Source of the DNA: Edolisoma coerulescens
Taxonomy: Eukaryota; Chordata; Aves; Passeriformes; Campephagidae
DNA length: 64,000 bases
Reading direction: 5' to 3'
Assembly (NCBI GenBank): GCA_013397115.1
Contig: VWZW01004863.1
Location: forward strand, 1,084,887 to 1,148,886
Shown here: positions 27,788 through 41,493 of the stretch, in pieces
Layout of the letters: each line of letters begins with the position of its first letter
Numbering within the stretch: the first letter of the stretch is position 1
The notes under the pieces: model-generated
Databases searched by the model: none
What the model was told of the DNA's origin: nothing
Seen by the model: only the letters and a program-made list of their open reading frames with translations
Position numbers and translations under genes: made by a program

Positions 27788-28554
27788 TGATGTACCCAAA
27801 GTAACTAAATGCAAGATTAAGGAGACCTTCTGGAATGTCAACCCAGCCGGCCTCAAGGGTTGTTGTTGGGAGCAATTCATCAAGGAACTGATTTCAGTAA
27901 GGAGCATGATCCAACAGGAATAGTTTGGAAGAGCTCATCAGCCTTGTAACATGGGAGTGCCCAAAATTTTTTACTTTGTTTAGTTACTTTCTGTTCACGT
28001 TTAAGCTTTAATTATTTTTCCCATTAACTTCTACTTCAGAATGTTTTGTACATGCATGTTTATAGATCCATATAATTAACTTTTATATCTATATATAAAT
28101 ATATACAAATGCAAAGTTATGTATAAATATATGTCTAAAGCTTATCTATATGTAAGTATTCAATTTTTAAAATATTTGTGTACTCATTTACATATATGTA
28201 TGTATGGAAAATTCTTTATATTTTCAAATATGAGCACTTCCTGGTCTGAAGGCAAATATGTGAACCATCAGAGGCTGCTCAGGGAGCAAATGGACATGAC
28301 ATTTTCAACAAATGGAAACTTGCCAACAAAAATGTCATATGAAAACATGTGGAGTATGATACTGACAAAAGTGGCAGCTGCTGTTTATGCATTTCTTTTC
28401 TGTCATTCCTGATAAAGTGGAAATTGTGGCTGGTTACAGTCACACTGTGCAAGCACAGGGTCGTATGAAAATATTTGGGGTTGTGACTTTGTCAAAAATC
28501 ATGGCTCCCTGTCAAATGTTAAGCAACATAAAAAAAAAAACAAACCAACAAAAC
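27788..28554. other. Unassigned spacer between LTR and CR1 remnant
   Basis: 27788-27960 is GC-richer than the background and has no stop for some distance in one frame, but matches no retroviral domain I can recognise. 28060-28210 is very AT-rich with TATATA words. 28230-28520 is of average composition and unassigned. An A-rich tract at 28531-28540 immediately precedes the CR1 remnant. Confidence 0.5.
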
Positions 28555-29735
28555 TGGACAGGCGCAATCTGTGGGACCCAATGAGATCCAACCGTGCCTG
28601 CTGAGGGAGCTGGCACTGTAAAGCCACCCTCCGTTATTTGTTAAAGGTCATGGCAAGTGGAGGAGGCTCTTGAGGCTTAGAGGAAAGTAATGATCATTGT
28701 CATCTTCAAGAAGGGTAAGAAGGAGGACCTGGTGATCCTCTAATGAACTGATGAGTCTCACCTCATTCCCCAGGAAGGTGGTGAAACAAATAATCCTGGA
28801 AACCTTTACTAAGAATATGAAGGAGACGGTGGCTCTTGGGTGTTGTCAGGATGGATTTATGAAGGGGAAAGCATGCCTAATCAACCTGATAATCACCTTC
28901 TATGATGAAATGGCTGGCAAGGTATATGAGGGCAGAGTGGTAGATGTTGTATAGCTTGACTTTAGCAAGGTTTTCCACAATGTCGTAATATTTCATTGAC
29001 AAACTGTTGAATTCCACACTAGTTAAATGGACAGTTAAATGATTTGCAAGCTGGCTGAACTGCCAGGATCAAAAGGTTACCATTAGTGGAGCAAAGTTCA
29101 GCTGGAGGGCAGTCACTAATGGTGTGCCCTAGGGGTCAAGACTGGACCCATACTTTTTCACTTAATTAATGATGTGAATGATGGGGTATACTGCACCCAA
29201 AATGAGTTTCCAGAAGATACAAAAGTGGGAATGTTGGTTAGATCAGATCGTTGTGCTGCCATTCAAAGGGACCTCAACAGGCAGAGAGGAATCTCACAAA
29301 CTTCAATAAAAGGAAACGCCAAGTATAGCTCAAGGTAGCAGTTATCTGGTGAGGGCTTTGCAGAAAAAGACCTGGTGATCCTGGTGGCCACCAAGCAAAT
29401 GTCTGACTTTGTGGCCAACAGTCTCCTGGGCTGCATAAGGAAAAGCGTTTCTTGCAGGCCTAGGAAGGTGACCCTTCCGCTCTGTTCAGGACTTGTGAAA
29501 TACTTTTGGAGTACAGTTCTCAGTCCTGGTTTTGCCAGTTCAAGACTTGGACTGGAGACCGTCTAAAGAAGGACCACAAAGATAATAATCTTTGCTGATC
29601 ACTATCAAGAGACTGGAGCACCCGTATTATGAGGAGAGGCTGAAACAACTGGATCTCTTTAGCCTGGAGATGAAAAGTCTCAAGAGGAATCTTACTCGTG
29701 TATAAATAGCTGCAGCGTGAGTCGACAGCTTTGAT
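28555..29735 (+). pseudogene. CR1 LINE reverse-transcriptase remnant
   Basis: This is a decayed stretch of CR1 ORF2 covering the reverse-transcriptase domain. The clearest block, around 28850-28954, reads QDGFMKGKACLINLIITFYD and then VVDVV, followed by an in-frame stop and LDFSKVFHNV. That is RT motif A with its Asp kept but the following Asp of the FD pair changed to His. The block LINDVNDGV and FPEDTKVG at about 29155-29230 corresponds to the motif C region, where the usual ADD is PED, so the catalytic pair is broken. Beyond it, 29360-29570 holds the C-terminal part (KDLVILVATKQMSDFVAN). The sequence then runs into the GAGGAGAGGCTGA...TTTAGCCTGGAGA block of the CR1 3' region at about 29632-29670. 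Frameshifts and stops are frequent. The typical ATTCTRTG tail is missing. Confidence 0.92.
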
Positions 29736-29739
29736 ACAT

Positions 29740-32700
29740 GAGAAGGATCATCACATGGCTGTGAACACAGAGACAAAAATAAAGAAAAAAAAAGTAAATT
29801 TATGCAAAATTACATTGGGTTTGGGGGATATTTGTTGCAAGAAAGAGAACAGCACTCTCAGACAGGCTAACTTCTATCAGCATGAAGAGATTGAGAAAAA
29901 CACACAGGGTAAGTTAATTTGGTTCCTTCTTATTGCTGTTTTGCTTTCTCTGCTCTGTTTCTTCAAAAACAGAAACAGAGCTATCTCTCCCAACAGAAGT
30001 TAAGGTCTCCTGCTCTGGAGCTGGGATCAGCTTTCTGTATCATGCGCCTCTCCTTCACCAATGACAGCAACTGGTTTTCTTGCAAAACTTAGACACACAT
30101 TTCATTTCACGTCTTTCCCTCCATTTTCCCTACTTGTTGGCTACACACTCTTTTTTCCTCCTCACATTCATAGGTTTCTCATCTGTTCCACAACGCTCAT
30201 TGTTTTTTTCGTTGTATTATTGCTCCATGAAAGATAAAAATCTATCTAAATAGAAAGCTATCCAAAGCACCATTAAAACTGAGGATTTCATAACTGACGT
30301 CCTTCCTTCTCTCCCCTTATTCCCTCCTAATTCTTTCTTTTGTTTTACCTTCTCTCATATCATTGTACTTATGTGTAATGAAATTCTTCAGGGGCAAGGA
30401 TCATAGCTAATTTATGTGCTTGTATAATATCTCAGAGTACTGGCAGATTAAACAAAAATACCCTAGGGTAAACAATGCAGTTTAAGATAGGAAGACAAAT
30501 TTTGCAAAATATTGCTGTTTTTTATAGAGTGTTTGGTCAGAAAGAGAACTGCTGTTTTGTCACCACGATGTAATAACAGATCTCCAACTACCTTTAATAT
30601 TTGAAGGTCACAGAGCATAATTTATTTTGAAGTTCTTGACATGTGTTCACCCTAACCCGTTCTATAAATATCCACCTTTCCATATTGAAGACCTGTAATA
30701 GATTTTAATTTTAACCATGAAAGAAGTATATTTTTGCAGAGACTTCAAAGAAAGAAGACTTTTTAAATCCATGATATAATAATCTGAATTTCACTGTGCC
30801 CTAAGCTTTGTTCTTCATGTGTTAACAAATACTAGGAGAAGTATAACTTGTTTATAACAGTCCCTTCAAATAATGGTTTATGTCTTCCAATAATTGCTGT
30901 GAACGCACACAAAAAAAAATTAGGAAGGATCATTTTCTTACCTTCCAAAAAATCAAAGTGACTCCAATGACATCAATGGTATTATGAAAAATTTTGGTAT
31001 TTTAGAATACTTAAAGTAAACTGCAGCTCAGATGGAATAAATCACTAGTAAATTCACAAATCCATCCTAAAGATAAATTTATTTTTAAAAGTATTTAAGT
31101 CAAAAGGCAGACTTTTAAAATACTATATTATTTACAAGGAAAATAATGATATATTCTTATATTTTCTCATCATCGCAAATTATGAACCAGAATTTGTCAA
31201 TAAAAGCATATGGAAATGTCATAGAAAGCATGTGGAAACGCAATTTATTTCTAGTTAGGTCACGAAAGCCACAGAAAGATATCTTTCCTTAAGATGGAAG
31301 CTATTCTTTTTTCTACTGTCCTCATAAATACTGTAGTCATTGACCACACTCAGTCTAACAATAATATTAAACATTAAAGAACAGACAAATCTAAAAAACC
31401 GTACTTCATTTATCATCTGGAGAGAGCTCCTTGTTTGCAATTTCCATGGTTAGAGGTGAAGATTCTTAGTCGGTCTTTAAAGTAAGAGATTAAAATAACC
31501 CACAACAATCCACAGAAACAAAACCAGAAAAAATAGACTGTGGGTTAAGCTGAGAAACTGTGGGCCTAGAATATGTTTAAATGGAAAGACGTGTCAGTGA
31601 GGACTTTGCTTTAAGCATCTTTGATAAAAGGAAAAAGAAAAACAAAAACACAAAGGGAAAACTTCATCAAATAATGACAGTACAGAATCTATTATTATTT
31701 TGTACGTAAACATAGTAAACCAAGTCAGACTGCATAGCGCTATTTCACAACTGGCTTCATTTTAGGCAGGACTTTTTATCAACTATAAAAATAGGGTAAT
31801 ACAAAAGGAGTTTCCTTAAACATGTCAGATGTGCAGGAGTGCTTTCCAACCATTACATTGATAATTAGCACACTACATTTGGCCATTTGCAGTAGTGCCA
31901 GCCTTGGAATGTGTATTCATATACTCATGTAATTGATACTGCTCACAAGCATATTTTCAGAATCAGGTCTCCTTTTTTCTTTTTAAATTTATTTGAGATT
32001 TTAAGAAGAAAGGGAAGCTTTGCTATCAAATTAAATGCTATCAGGGGAAAACTAAACCCCATTCTTACCTGTTACTCTATTTAATCTATAATAATATTTT
32101 CTGATTTAAGCCCACATTGTCTTTCTTCCCTCCTCTGTTCCTGTACCCTGACTGGTGCCTCCTCATTGCCTGCTTTGGCAGCAGCAGGCAGCACCGATTG
32201 CCCTGGGCATAACACTGAGGCCCTGCTAAGGCTTATTCAGCAGGGCAGTCCCCTATGTCACATGCCTCCTGCAATGCTTGAGCAGCTCACTGCTGGCACG
32301 CACTGCTGGAAACGTGGGACACGAGGTCCAGGTATGTGTGCACTCCTAGTTCCAGGAGCATAGGAGCTTGCTTTGCCTGCTTTAAGCTCCTCTGACACAA
32401 ATCACCTCTCACCTGAGATTTGTGCCTGCTTCCTGCAGGGTCTTTTAACTTTGCCACCTTGGCTCAAGGTGGCACTTATCTTAGCACTCAAGGCTGTATT
32501 TTAACTGACTGGTTCATAGTTAGGGCAGATAGGATTTCTCATTTGACTTATCTCTTCTAGGCAGTATCCATATCCATACTTTAAGTGTCCAACTGATGAG
32601 CCATTTACACCATCCTTAAAGGACCAGTGTTAATTACTTTGTGTACTTTAGATGAGTGCCTGGAAGACTTTTGCTTTAACCTCATAATCACATGTAGGAG

Positions 32701-35700
32701 ATGTTCAGAGACGTATGACTCCTTTTATTTTTTCCTCTATATGATACAATGCCCAAAGTTGCTTATTCTTTTTTTTTTTCCTTTATTTAGTTGCACAAAA
32801 TTGTAATTAAATAAAAAATTAGTCAGAGTAGGGACAATTTCTTAGGGAAAGTGGGACAGTGTTCCATAAAAAGAATAGTTAGATACACACACATGCTCAC
32901 AGATACACAGATAGACACACATAAATGTATATATAGATAAAAACAAAGAGTATATTCACTAGTTCTCCCTGAGATGATTTATCCCCTCAAAAAATCCACC
33001 CACAGAATAGATGCAGGGAAGAATAGTTATTTAAAAAACAAACACAAACAAAAAACCTGATTTATAAAACACTTATAATTTTGTTTCTCATTTTTTTCTT
33101 TCTTTGCTCCTCTCTATTTTTATTTTTCAATTTCTACCAAACATTTCACCTTTTCTTGAGTCTGTCTTCCACATTTTTTGTCCCATATCAGTTTTCTTCT
33201 TGTTACTGATTCTTATCTTCTATTATTCCACATCCCCACCAAACTGACTGTCCTGTGCCAGAATTTCCTCTGCTGATCAAAGGCTCAAGACAGCCATGCT
33301 GTATCAGCTTCCAAGCAACACATTGAAAGTTTTCTGGTTTAGAATGCTAGAAGACACTGCTAAAAAGTACCGTGAAAGATGCATTGCACTGTGGTAGCCA
33401 GACTTTACAATTATTTCAAGGTTTAGAGTGCAGTCTTCATTTAAAGTAATCTGGAAAAACAAGTCTTGATGCAGTGAATTGCAGTGTTGCATAAAACCTG
33501 GACTTGTCATAGACACATCTTTGAAATAGGTAGGCTTTTGTTATTCTTGCCTTCAAGCAATTTGTCAAATTTAGGAGAGTGAACTGCATCTTTCTATGGT
33601 AAAGCAAGTCGTAGGAATGTATTTCAGAGTGATGTATGATGCATTTTCAGAATTCTAGGAATATTATAATGTAAAGAGATCAGAAAATAATATGCAATGT
33701 CTAAAAGGCTGAAGAGTAATGGGAAAGATTGCTTCATTTTATCACAAAAAAATCCCCATACTATGTCTCTGCCATAAGATAACTGTAATTACTTAGCTGT
33801 AGAACATTTTTGGAATGTACTTACAAAAGTCAAGGATTCATATAAAATACTTAATCAAACCAAAGTCTTGCTGTCACAATTCATGTAAAACCTCACATTA
33901 TACAAAAAAAGCAAAAGCAGAGTTTCAAATGCTATAAAAATGACTAGTTTATGGTAATCTAGATTCAATGGAAGATTTACAATTTTATCCTTGTCTTTTC
34001 CTCCCATGTTTCTTTATAAATTTCTGATAATTCCTTGTCTTTTGAATTAATCTCCTGAAATTGAATTAGTTTTACTTGCAGTCTTTATTTTTTTTCATGT
34101 CCTCCTTATATCTCCTTCTATTACTGGTATGTTCCTACAATGTTTTCTTTTCCGGTGGAATTGCATTTTGTGAACCTACATTTTAGAGGCCATTTCTTTT
34201 TGTACTAGAGTGTTTACCATCGTTTAAATACCATTATTGTCACTTGAACAGTGCTTCTTCAAAGAGTTAGAGGAAGTCAGTATGTTCTTTATACTCATGT
34301 TGATTTGATGATGTCCTCTGAAAGTGAATGGTGAAGTGCCATTGGTTCCAGTGATAATAAAATCAGAATATTGGCTTTCAGAAATAACTGAAACTGCTCA
34401 TACTAAGCTAATTCTATTATAACAAAGAAAAAATGTACCTGTTATTTCACCCGTGAAATATTTTAATGTTAGTGGCGAGTTCCTTTTCAGTCAATGTCAA
34501 ATTACAAACTCATACTCAAAATGATTAAGATGTTGAAGCATTTATCTGTTATTCAGCAAATAAGTTCTGCTTTTATATATCACTATTTTTTTCTACTGTT
34601 CCATCATGCCCTGTCAGTTTGTTTTTATTTCCTCATTGAATCTTTAATTTAGTATGATCTGTACTAAAACCTCAGTAATTGTGCTCCAGGTATTTTAATA
34701 AAACATGCTTCAAATGTTTCCTAAAGAACCTATGTTTTAATTTGAATTAATGGCTTTTTTCAGCTACAAATTTTCATGATTATTCCAGGATATGCCTCAA
34801 TTTGATCAAACAGTGGCATCCAGTGGGAAAAATAGATATGTATTCCCGAGACATGTAGCTACTGATATATGTATTAGCTATGCTCATTTTAAAGAGAGAA
34901 GAATATTAACACCTTACGAGAAACCCAAAATATTTCTTTAATTTATACGTAAGAGTATGGCAGACTTATTAAGCTGATTCAATCTTTGCAGCAGTAAGAA
35001 CATGACTTTAGTCACTCTTTGATTCCCTTAGTTTTTGTTGGACTCTTTTCATTTCATGAAAGCACAATTTGAACCATTATCAGTTTCTGACAATTGCTTC
35101 TGCTACTGCTATCTTCCCTGAACAAAAGGTGCAGTATTGAGTACAACCTACTAATGCCTTGATGAGAAATACAGATGACTAATGCCCTTGAAATCTATTT
35201 TTGTCTGGCTTTAATGTACATGCATATATTATGCCTCACTTGAGCTATATTCACCTTACCTGTCTAGAAATTATTGAGTTAACATTTCAATCTAAAATAA
35301 AAATAAAATCTTGAGAAATTCTATGGCAGAAGCAAGATAATGAAAGCATGAAATGTCTGGGAAACATTAATCTCTCCAAGTTCAGGTCCTTCAAACTCGC
35401 TTTATATACACAGAGTTCCCTCATGATGCCCTCCACCTCTGCCCCACATTTCCACTTGTTGGAAGCTCTCTGCTAGTAAATATTGATCTAATCAGCCTAT
35501 GGTGCTTTACGGATATTAGGTAAGAAAAAAAGATATTTAAAAGAAATTATGCAACTGATTTTCATTGTTAGATACACAGAGTTTTACTAGTTTCCATTTG
35601 AAATCTGGTCATCACCAGTGTCCTTCACAACTTTCATATGGTATAATAGTGATTGCATTTACATAAACTAAGTTTATTAGCTTTGGACTACATTGTAAGA

Positions 35701-38700
35701 AGCCATTTTCTGTTTGAGGTTAAGTTGGTAAATGCTTGTTCAGTAAAGTACATTGTTACTCCATTTGCCTACACGAAGGTTTGCGTGGCAGAAAAATAAG
35801 AGAAACCATTGCCACTACAGTTAATAGGTGGTAACAGGATTTTTAAGCAGAGTGGGGCCAAATTTACTGCCAAGAAGAGACAGAAAGTAATGGCAGATGT
35901 AGCTAGGGAGGTATATATTTATTACCCAGGAGACTTCCACTTGGAAGACAGGAGCTAGAGAAAGTAGAAGATTCTATCACAGAATTCACACAGGCACTTA
36001 CAGAGGAAAATCATGTGAGGATTTAATTTTAAATGGAGAATTTTAAGATTCTGATTTCTAGATTATATTGTGGTTAGTAAGGGAGAAAGAGTGTTTAGCA
36101 AGGCAGGTAAGCCACCTTAAAACTACAGGCAAGAAATACAGACACTATAAAAGGGACCAGCCCAGGGTCAGAAATTAAAAAATGAAAAACAAATGAGAAA
36201 AAAACCTGCCCTGCCCTGCCCTTATCATGTCTTTTAACCACTATTTGGTTAAAAAGTTCAAGGTCATGTAGAGATTATTTACTCTTTCAGATGTAAAGGT
36301 TTAGGTAGGTTTTTGTGTGTGTGTTTTGTTACCTGTTTTCCAAAGATTGCAAGGGCCTTCATTCACAAGAAATAAAAAAAATTAAAAAGCCAAGCCCCCC
36401 AAAACAAAACAAAAAAAAACCAAACCCAAACCATAGAAATTGACCAAACCTGAAAGCATCTTATAGCCACCCAGTCTTGCCACTGTTAGCAAAATTCCTA
36501 AAATTTTGCAATAATTTTGCAAAACCACAGTACTGAGGTTTGTCAGGCTTCTTTTGTCTAGGTCAGTTTTGGTTGGGTTTGTTTTTGTATCTATTTTTTT
36601 AAATTTATTTAGTTGTAGCTGCAATTCCTTTTCTAAAGACAAGGTTTCTGCATCTACTTTGTTTTACTTTTAGTTAGCTTTGTATGCCATAACAATAGAT
36701 TTTTTTTTTTTGGTCTATGGTACCAGAAGTTTATTAGTTTTTTTAAGTGTTTAGTGGATGATAGATGAAGGGGATTCAAAAATAAAAAAAAACCAAAATA
36801 AAATAAAATTTTCATCTAAACCCATCTTAGTATGCATGGTATCAGATAAAATTACTCTTTTTAATAGGGAATATTAAGAAACCAAGCTTTTCAAAGAACT
36901 CATAAATTAATAAAATGCTCTCTGTGCAAAGTCAAACATTAAGGAAACATAATGTAATCTGCATATGACTGATAAAATACAACTTCCAAAAGAGAAATTA
37001 TTTTAGGATTCTTTACTAACAACCATCACACTTTAGGTATGCTGACAGAACCCACGTAGGATTTTGAAGAAGTTAAAATTAAAAGCACTATGAGCTTATC
37101 TTAGAAAGAATGGGACATTTGAAATTTAATCTCCCTGTTGTAACGCTTCTTTCTTGACAGTCAGAGAGATGGTTCCCCTATATTTTATGATACTGTTAAT
37201 ATTTTTATGATACTGTAAATCTTGTTTCTCTGAATTAAATGAAGTTAAAAAGAAAGTGGGTTTTCATAGTAGAAAATAATCAGTCATTGACACCAGCTGT
37301 GGTCCACTTTGATATTAATACTGAAAATTCAAAACTACAAAAGGTTTCATTTTCAGCTAACCATCTTTTGTGCTTAGGAGGATGAGAAATAGAAGTCATG
37401 TTCTGTTTAGTCATTGAAAACCAGGAAACAGAAAAAGCAAGAAAAATCAGTCTGTCTTCAGATCTGACCAGTGTAATCCAATCCACTGTAACTATCCACA
37501 CTATTTCTGAGAGAAAGAGACAGATTTCAGAAAGAAAGAGAAAGAGCTGTCTGGTGCTTTAGGGGAATGCTGAAATTCTAATGTCCTACTCATCATGCTT
37601 TCTCAAAGGCCACAGGAGCAACATCCTGCACTCCCAGGTACTAGCCTGTCTCTTTGGGCCAATACTGAGCTCCCATCACATTTTCACTATTCTGTTTTTT
37701 CTTTGTCTCCCCAGCTGTAGAGGCCTTGATATTCCTGAACTCCTGATCTTATGTGAGCACTTCACTTACATTCTGAGTGAGTGGTCATGATAGCTATTCT
37801 GTAACAAACTTCAAATTAAGATGGGGTTGAAGTGAGGGTAAGAGAGAGAAAGGATGGGGCAGACAGGAAGAAAAGGTGAATGAAGGAAATTATGAGTTTT
37901 CACTAGACATTTGTGCTTTTTTGTTCTGTCTCTTCATTTTAATTTTGCAGTGGAAACACTACAATCTGTATTTCCTTTTTGAAAGTTTACAGCAATTCTG
38001 TGGGGGGAGGTTTCCTCTAATTAATTGTCTACAGTTTCTGCATGATTTAGTTTTCTTATTCATCATAACCTAATTGCTTTCCACCAAGAGCTAGTTGACA
38101 GAACTGTCAATTTCTTTATGTCCTTCTGTTAGACTGCCTCACTGATTCATCATCTGCCTTCTTCAGATGCACTCAGCACCATTTTTGATGGGCTGGCAAG
38201 CAAGAAGATCTGTCACATTGCCAGCATATTTTTCATTCTTCAGATCTACCCTTTCCAGCTCTGTGACTGAACAGGGTTTATAGATGTTTAGCTGACTGTC
38301 CATGATCAGCAAAAACAGCTGATAGAGATAAGACACGAATTTACAATGTGATCTCCCTCAGCATACTCAGCATTTTCTCTTTGAAACAGTGGCCAGTGGT
38401 AAACTGGGCAGTGTTGAACAACAATTACCCTCTCAAGGCTTGTCGAGACAACTACTATGTCTTCCTGTAAGGCAACCTGTTCACCTGACTTCTTTTAGAG
38501 AGGAATTTCAAAAAGCTTCACGAACAAAGAGTAGTCCTCATACTCTGTAGGGAAGAAGAAACAGTTCTAACCTGATTCCCATAATACAGATATATAGAAA
38601 GAAGGGTCCTTAGGCTTACAAAATTTTAAGTCTAGTGGTAAATTTTTTAAGGACTTTTTCCTCCAGGAAAATATAATTAACTGACATTTACATATTATCA

Positions 38701-41493
38701 ACTTTACACTGTGTATTACAAGCAGTAGACATGAAGCTGGGTTTAGGGAGTATGTTTAAGCAACATTCTAAATGACTGCACTGTGTAAGTTTTGGGAGAG
38801 GGCTCACAAATGCAAAACAGCCAGCTTCCAAAACCTGAACACATTTGTGAACTGAGCCAGCAAACAAGTTTTGAAACAACGCAATTACACATGCCTGATG
38901 GAGAAGAGTAAGCCACATAGATTTATTCTGCGCTTCCTCACAAACACGTTTGATTAATTTTTCTTTACTTCTATTCCCCTTAGTTGTGTGTTCCCATAAA
39001 CTCCAGTTCTCGATCATTTTTACATCTTGTGCTTGTACTGCTGCTTGCATTGTAAGGCAGTCTTGTGTTATTTATTATTCAGATGTAACAGAGATCACAT
39101 TCTAGTCATTTTTACGTACTATGCAATATATCTCCTTAGACTTGAGAGCAATAATATAAAATATGCAAATAGATGAAAGTTAAAACCAAAAATATGCAAA
39201 AGTTGTTGATTTCTTTCCTGAAGCAAATCCAGGGAGAAATAAAGACAGAATGACAGCGTTGTTAATAAAATTTACTATGAAAAATATTTAGCAGATGCCA
39301 TCTAAGGAGCTTCTTTTTTTCTTCTGTAATTATTTGGAAATCTAAGTACGCTTATCTTACCTAACTGCCATATAGATACTTAAGACTGAGGCAAAGCATC
39401 CTGTAGGCATTCAGCCACTCAGAGCTTCAGATGTGCAATTCCCACAAGTCACTTATGCTAAACAGGCCAATCAGGAGCACCCAGAAAAGAGAACTTTTTC
39501 TCAAATTGTCTCCTGTATCTAAGTACTAAATCTGGGACTCCAACTAGGTACTTTGGAGAACTTAGTGCCTAAAATCTCCTCTGGGAACTATGCAGTTACA
39601 TCTTAAAATAAAAGATATATTTTTATACATGTACTTGTTAGATATTTCTTTTCTAAAAAACCTTGTCTTTGGTCTTTTTCAGCTAATAACAGTGGTCAGT
39701 GAAAAGTGTTTTTCAGGTAGCTTAGCCATGTATTATCACAGTTAATATAGCTTAGGAGTTCAAAACAGGCTTTTGGTATTTTCATAAAAATAATTGGGTA
39801 AGAAAAATGTCCCTTCAAATTTTAAATTGAAAGTGCAAATACACAGCAGATGTTACTGATATTTCTGTAGAAGCACAGAGCTTCGTTCAGGAAACATCAC
39901 AGTTTATTTGATTGATTTCCCTTAATAAAAATGTGTTCCAAATTTTCATATGAGGTTTTTTTTTCTCAGTGAGAATGAAGTTTCAGTAAAAAAGAAATAG
40001 AAAGAGAAGCAGAGGTAAGAATGCAGTTATTCACTAAGTGGCTGATAGATTTTACAGATTTCAGGAATGTTAATTTCAAGAATTTCCCAAAATTTTCACA
40101 TTTCCCTTCTAAGCATATATAGCAGATCTCAGTTTATATTTGGAATTAGGTCTCATTTCTGTTTATTATTTCAAAGCAAAAAATCAAAAGGAAATGGAAA
40201 TAAATCACGTATTTACCACTGTCTGTGGACAGGTCAAGATTCAACATTGCATTTAAAATATGATAAATGATGGAGATAAGACTGAAAGCACAGAATCCTT
40301 CTTGAAAGAAGGCTCTAGTTAGCCATTGTTCATTTAGAGAAATATTCAGCTACCCAGCATATGAAAACATCAGTAAATTATTGAGACTGGAGATGTGGAA
40401 ACATAACAACATGAGTAGAACTAAAAATATTAAAGAAATTAACCTCCCCTTACTTCGAAGTTTCACATGTTTATCATTATATATCTTTTGTTGTGAGTTA
40501 TTTCTGACCATGTGTTTGTGAGTGAAATTAAATTAAGATATTTAGCAGACCCTAGTTACTAAAATGTGTATTTGCAATTGTCTTTTGTTATTAATTTCTT
40601 TTTAAATTCTGGTCTTATGCTATAAAATAAAGCAAAATGCATTCTCGGAATAGTAGAATATGTCTTTCTTAGTTAGCTTCACTACACTAATGGAGTTAGC
40701 TTTCATTTATGCAAATAATAGCGGGCTTTTACAGTTTTTATAATGATCTGTTTATTTCCAATAAAACCTGAGACCAAAACCTGCAGCTAATTGTAAATTT
40801 CATGCAATTGAAAAAAATATTCTTGCACTTTAGACACACAAAATTTTCAAAATAAGATTATAACACAATTTATTTTATTTTATGATGGTACAAATATGTG
40901 TGTTATTCTAAGCATATACGACATACTAATAAATCTCTCTGTAAATATTGACAGAACCTGTCAGTTCTACACGAAAACTTAAGCTGAAGGTTTTCAAGAT
41001 CCAATTACACTTTCTTCTATCTGTGTTGTTCTGACAGACTTGCTTCATTAGCAAAAAGTGTGTGCCCCATTGCAAAAAATCTCCATACTAATATGCATTT
41101 TACTACTCCTGAACAACTGGCAATGGGAAAATGAGATGGTGTGTTGTTGGCTACAATAATATGCATACCTCTTGAGTATTGCTTTAAATTGATTTATTTT
41201 TGGTATACAGGGCCCTTGTTCTGAAAAGAAATATTTTTTGCATCTGTTTCTCTTTAACTCTTACATTATGATGGAAAGTCTCTGGGTGTAATATGACTTG
41301 CGAGTTCCACTGATTCCAGTGGAAATTAGGAACAATCATGACTGACCACTTCTGAGCATTTTATATAACTTTTCCCTTTGTTCTGAGCCCTTTTGTTTAA
41401 ACACAATTCTCTTCAAGGGAATTAACTATGTTTATATATGACCAAAAAACAAGATTAGAGTTAAGATCCAGAATAACAACTATAGTGCTCTGA
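29740..41493. other. AT-rich intergenic DNA, no gene recognised
   Basis: Almost 12 kb without a recognisable gene. 32100-32480 is GC-richer and could be an unrecognised old repeat. 35790-36190 includes a phrase (YYPGDFHL in one frame) faintly like a LINE endonuclease, but too degraded to call. Low-complexity spots include CA/TA-rich sequence at 32885-32940, CCCTG copies at 36208-36223, a C/A-rich stretch at 36390-36430, and two near-identical copies of about 20 bases (TTTTATGATACTGT core) at 37180-37220. The minus-strand open frame 38688-39050 (120 codons) has no domain I can identify. Confidence 0.55.

Noticed and set aside
27788..27960. Possible retroviral internal sequence after the plus-strand LTR
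   Set aside because: It does not start with a recognisable primer-binding site and no frame resembles gag or pol.
38688..39050. 120-codon minus-strand open frame
   Set aside because: No recognisable family or domain, no upstream signals, and a length expected by chance for a window of this size.
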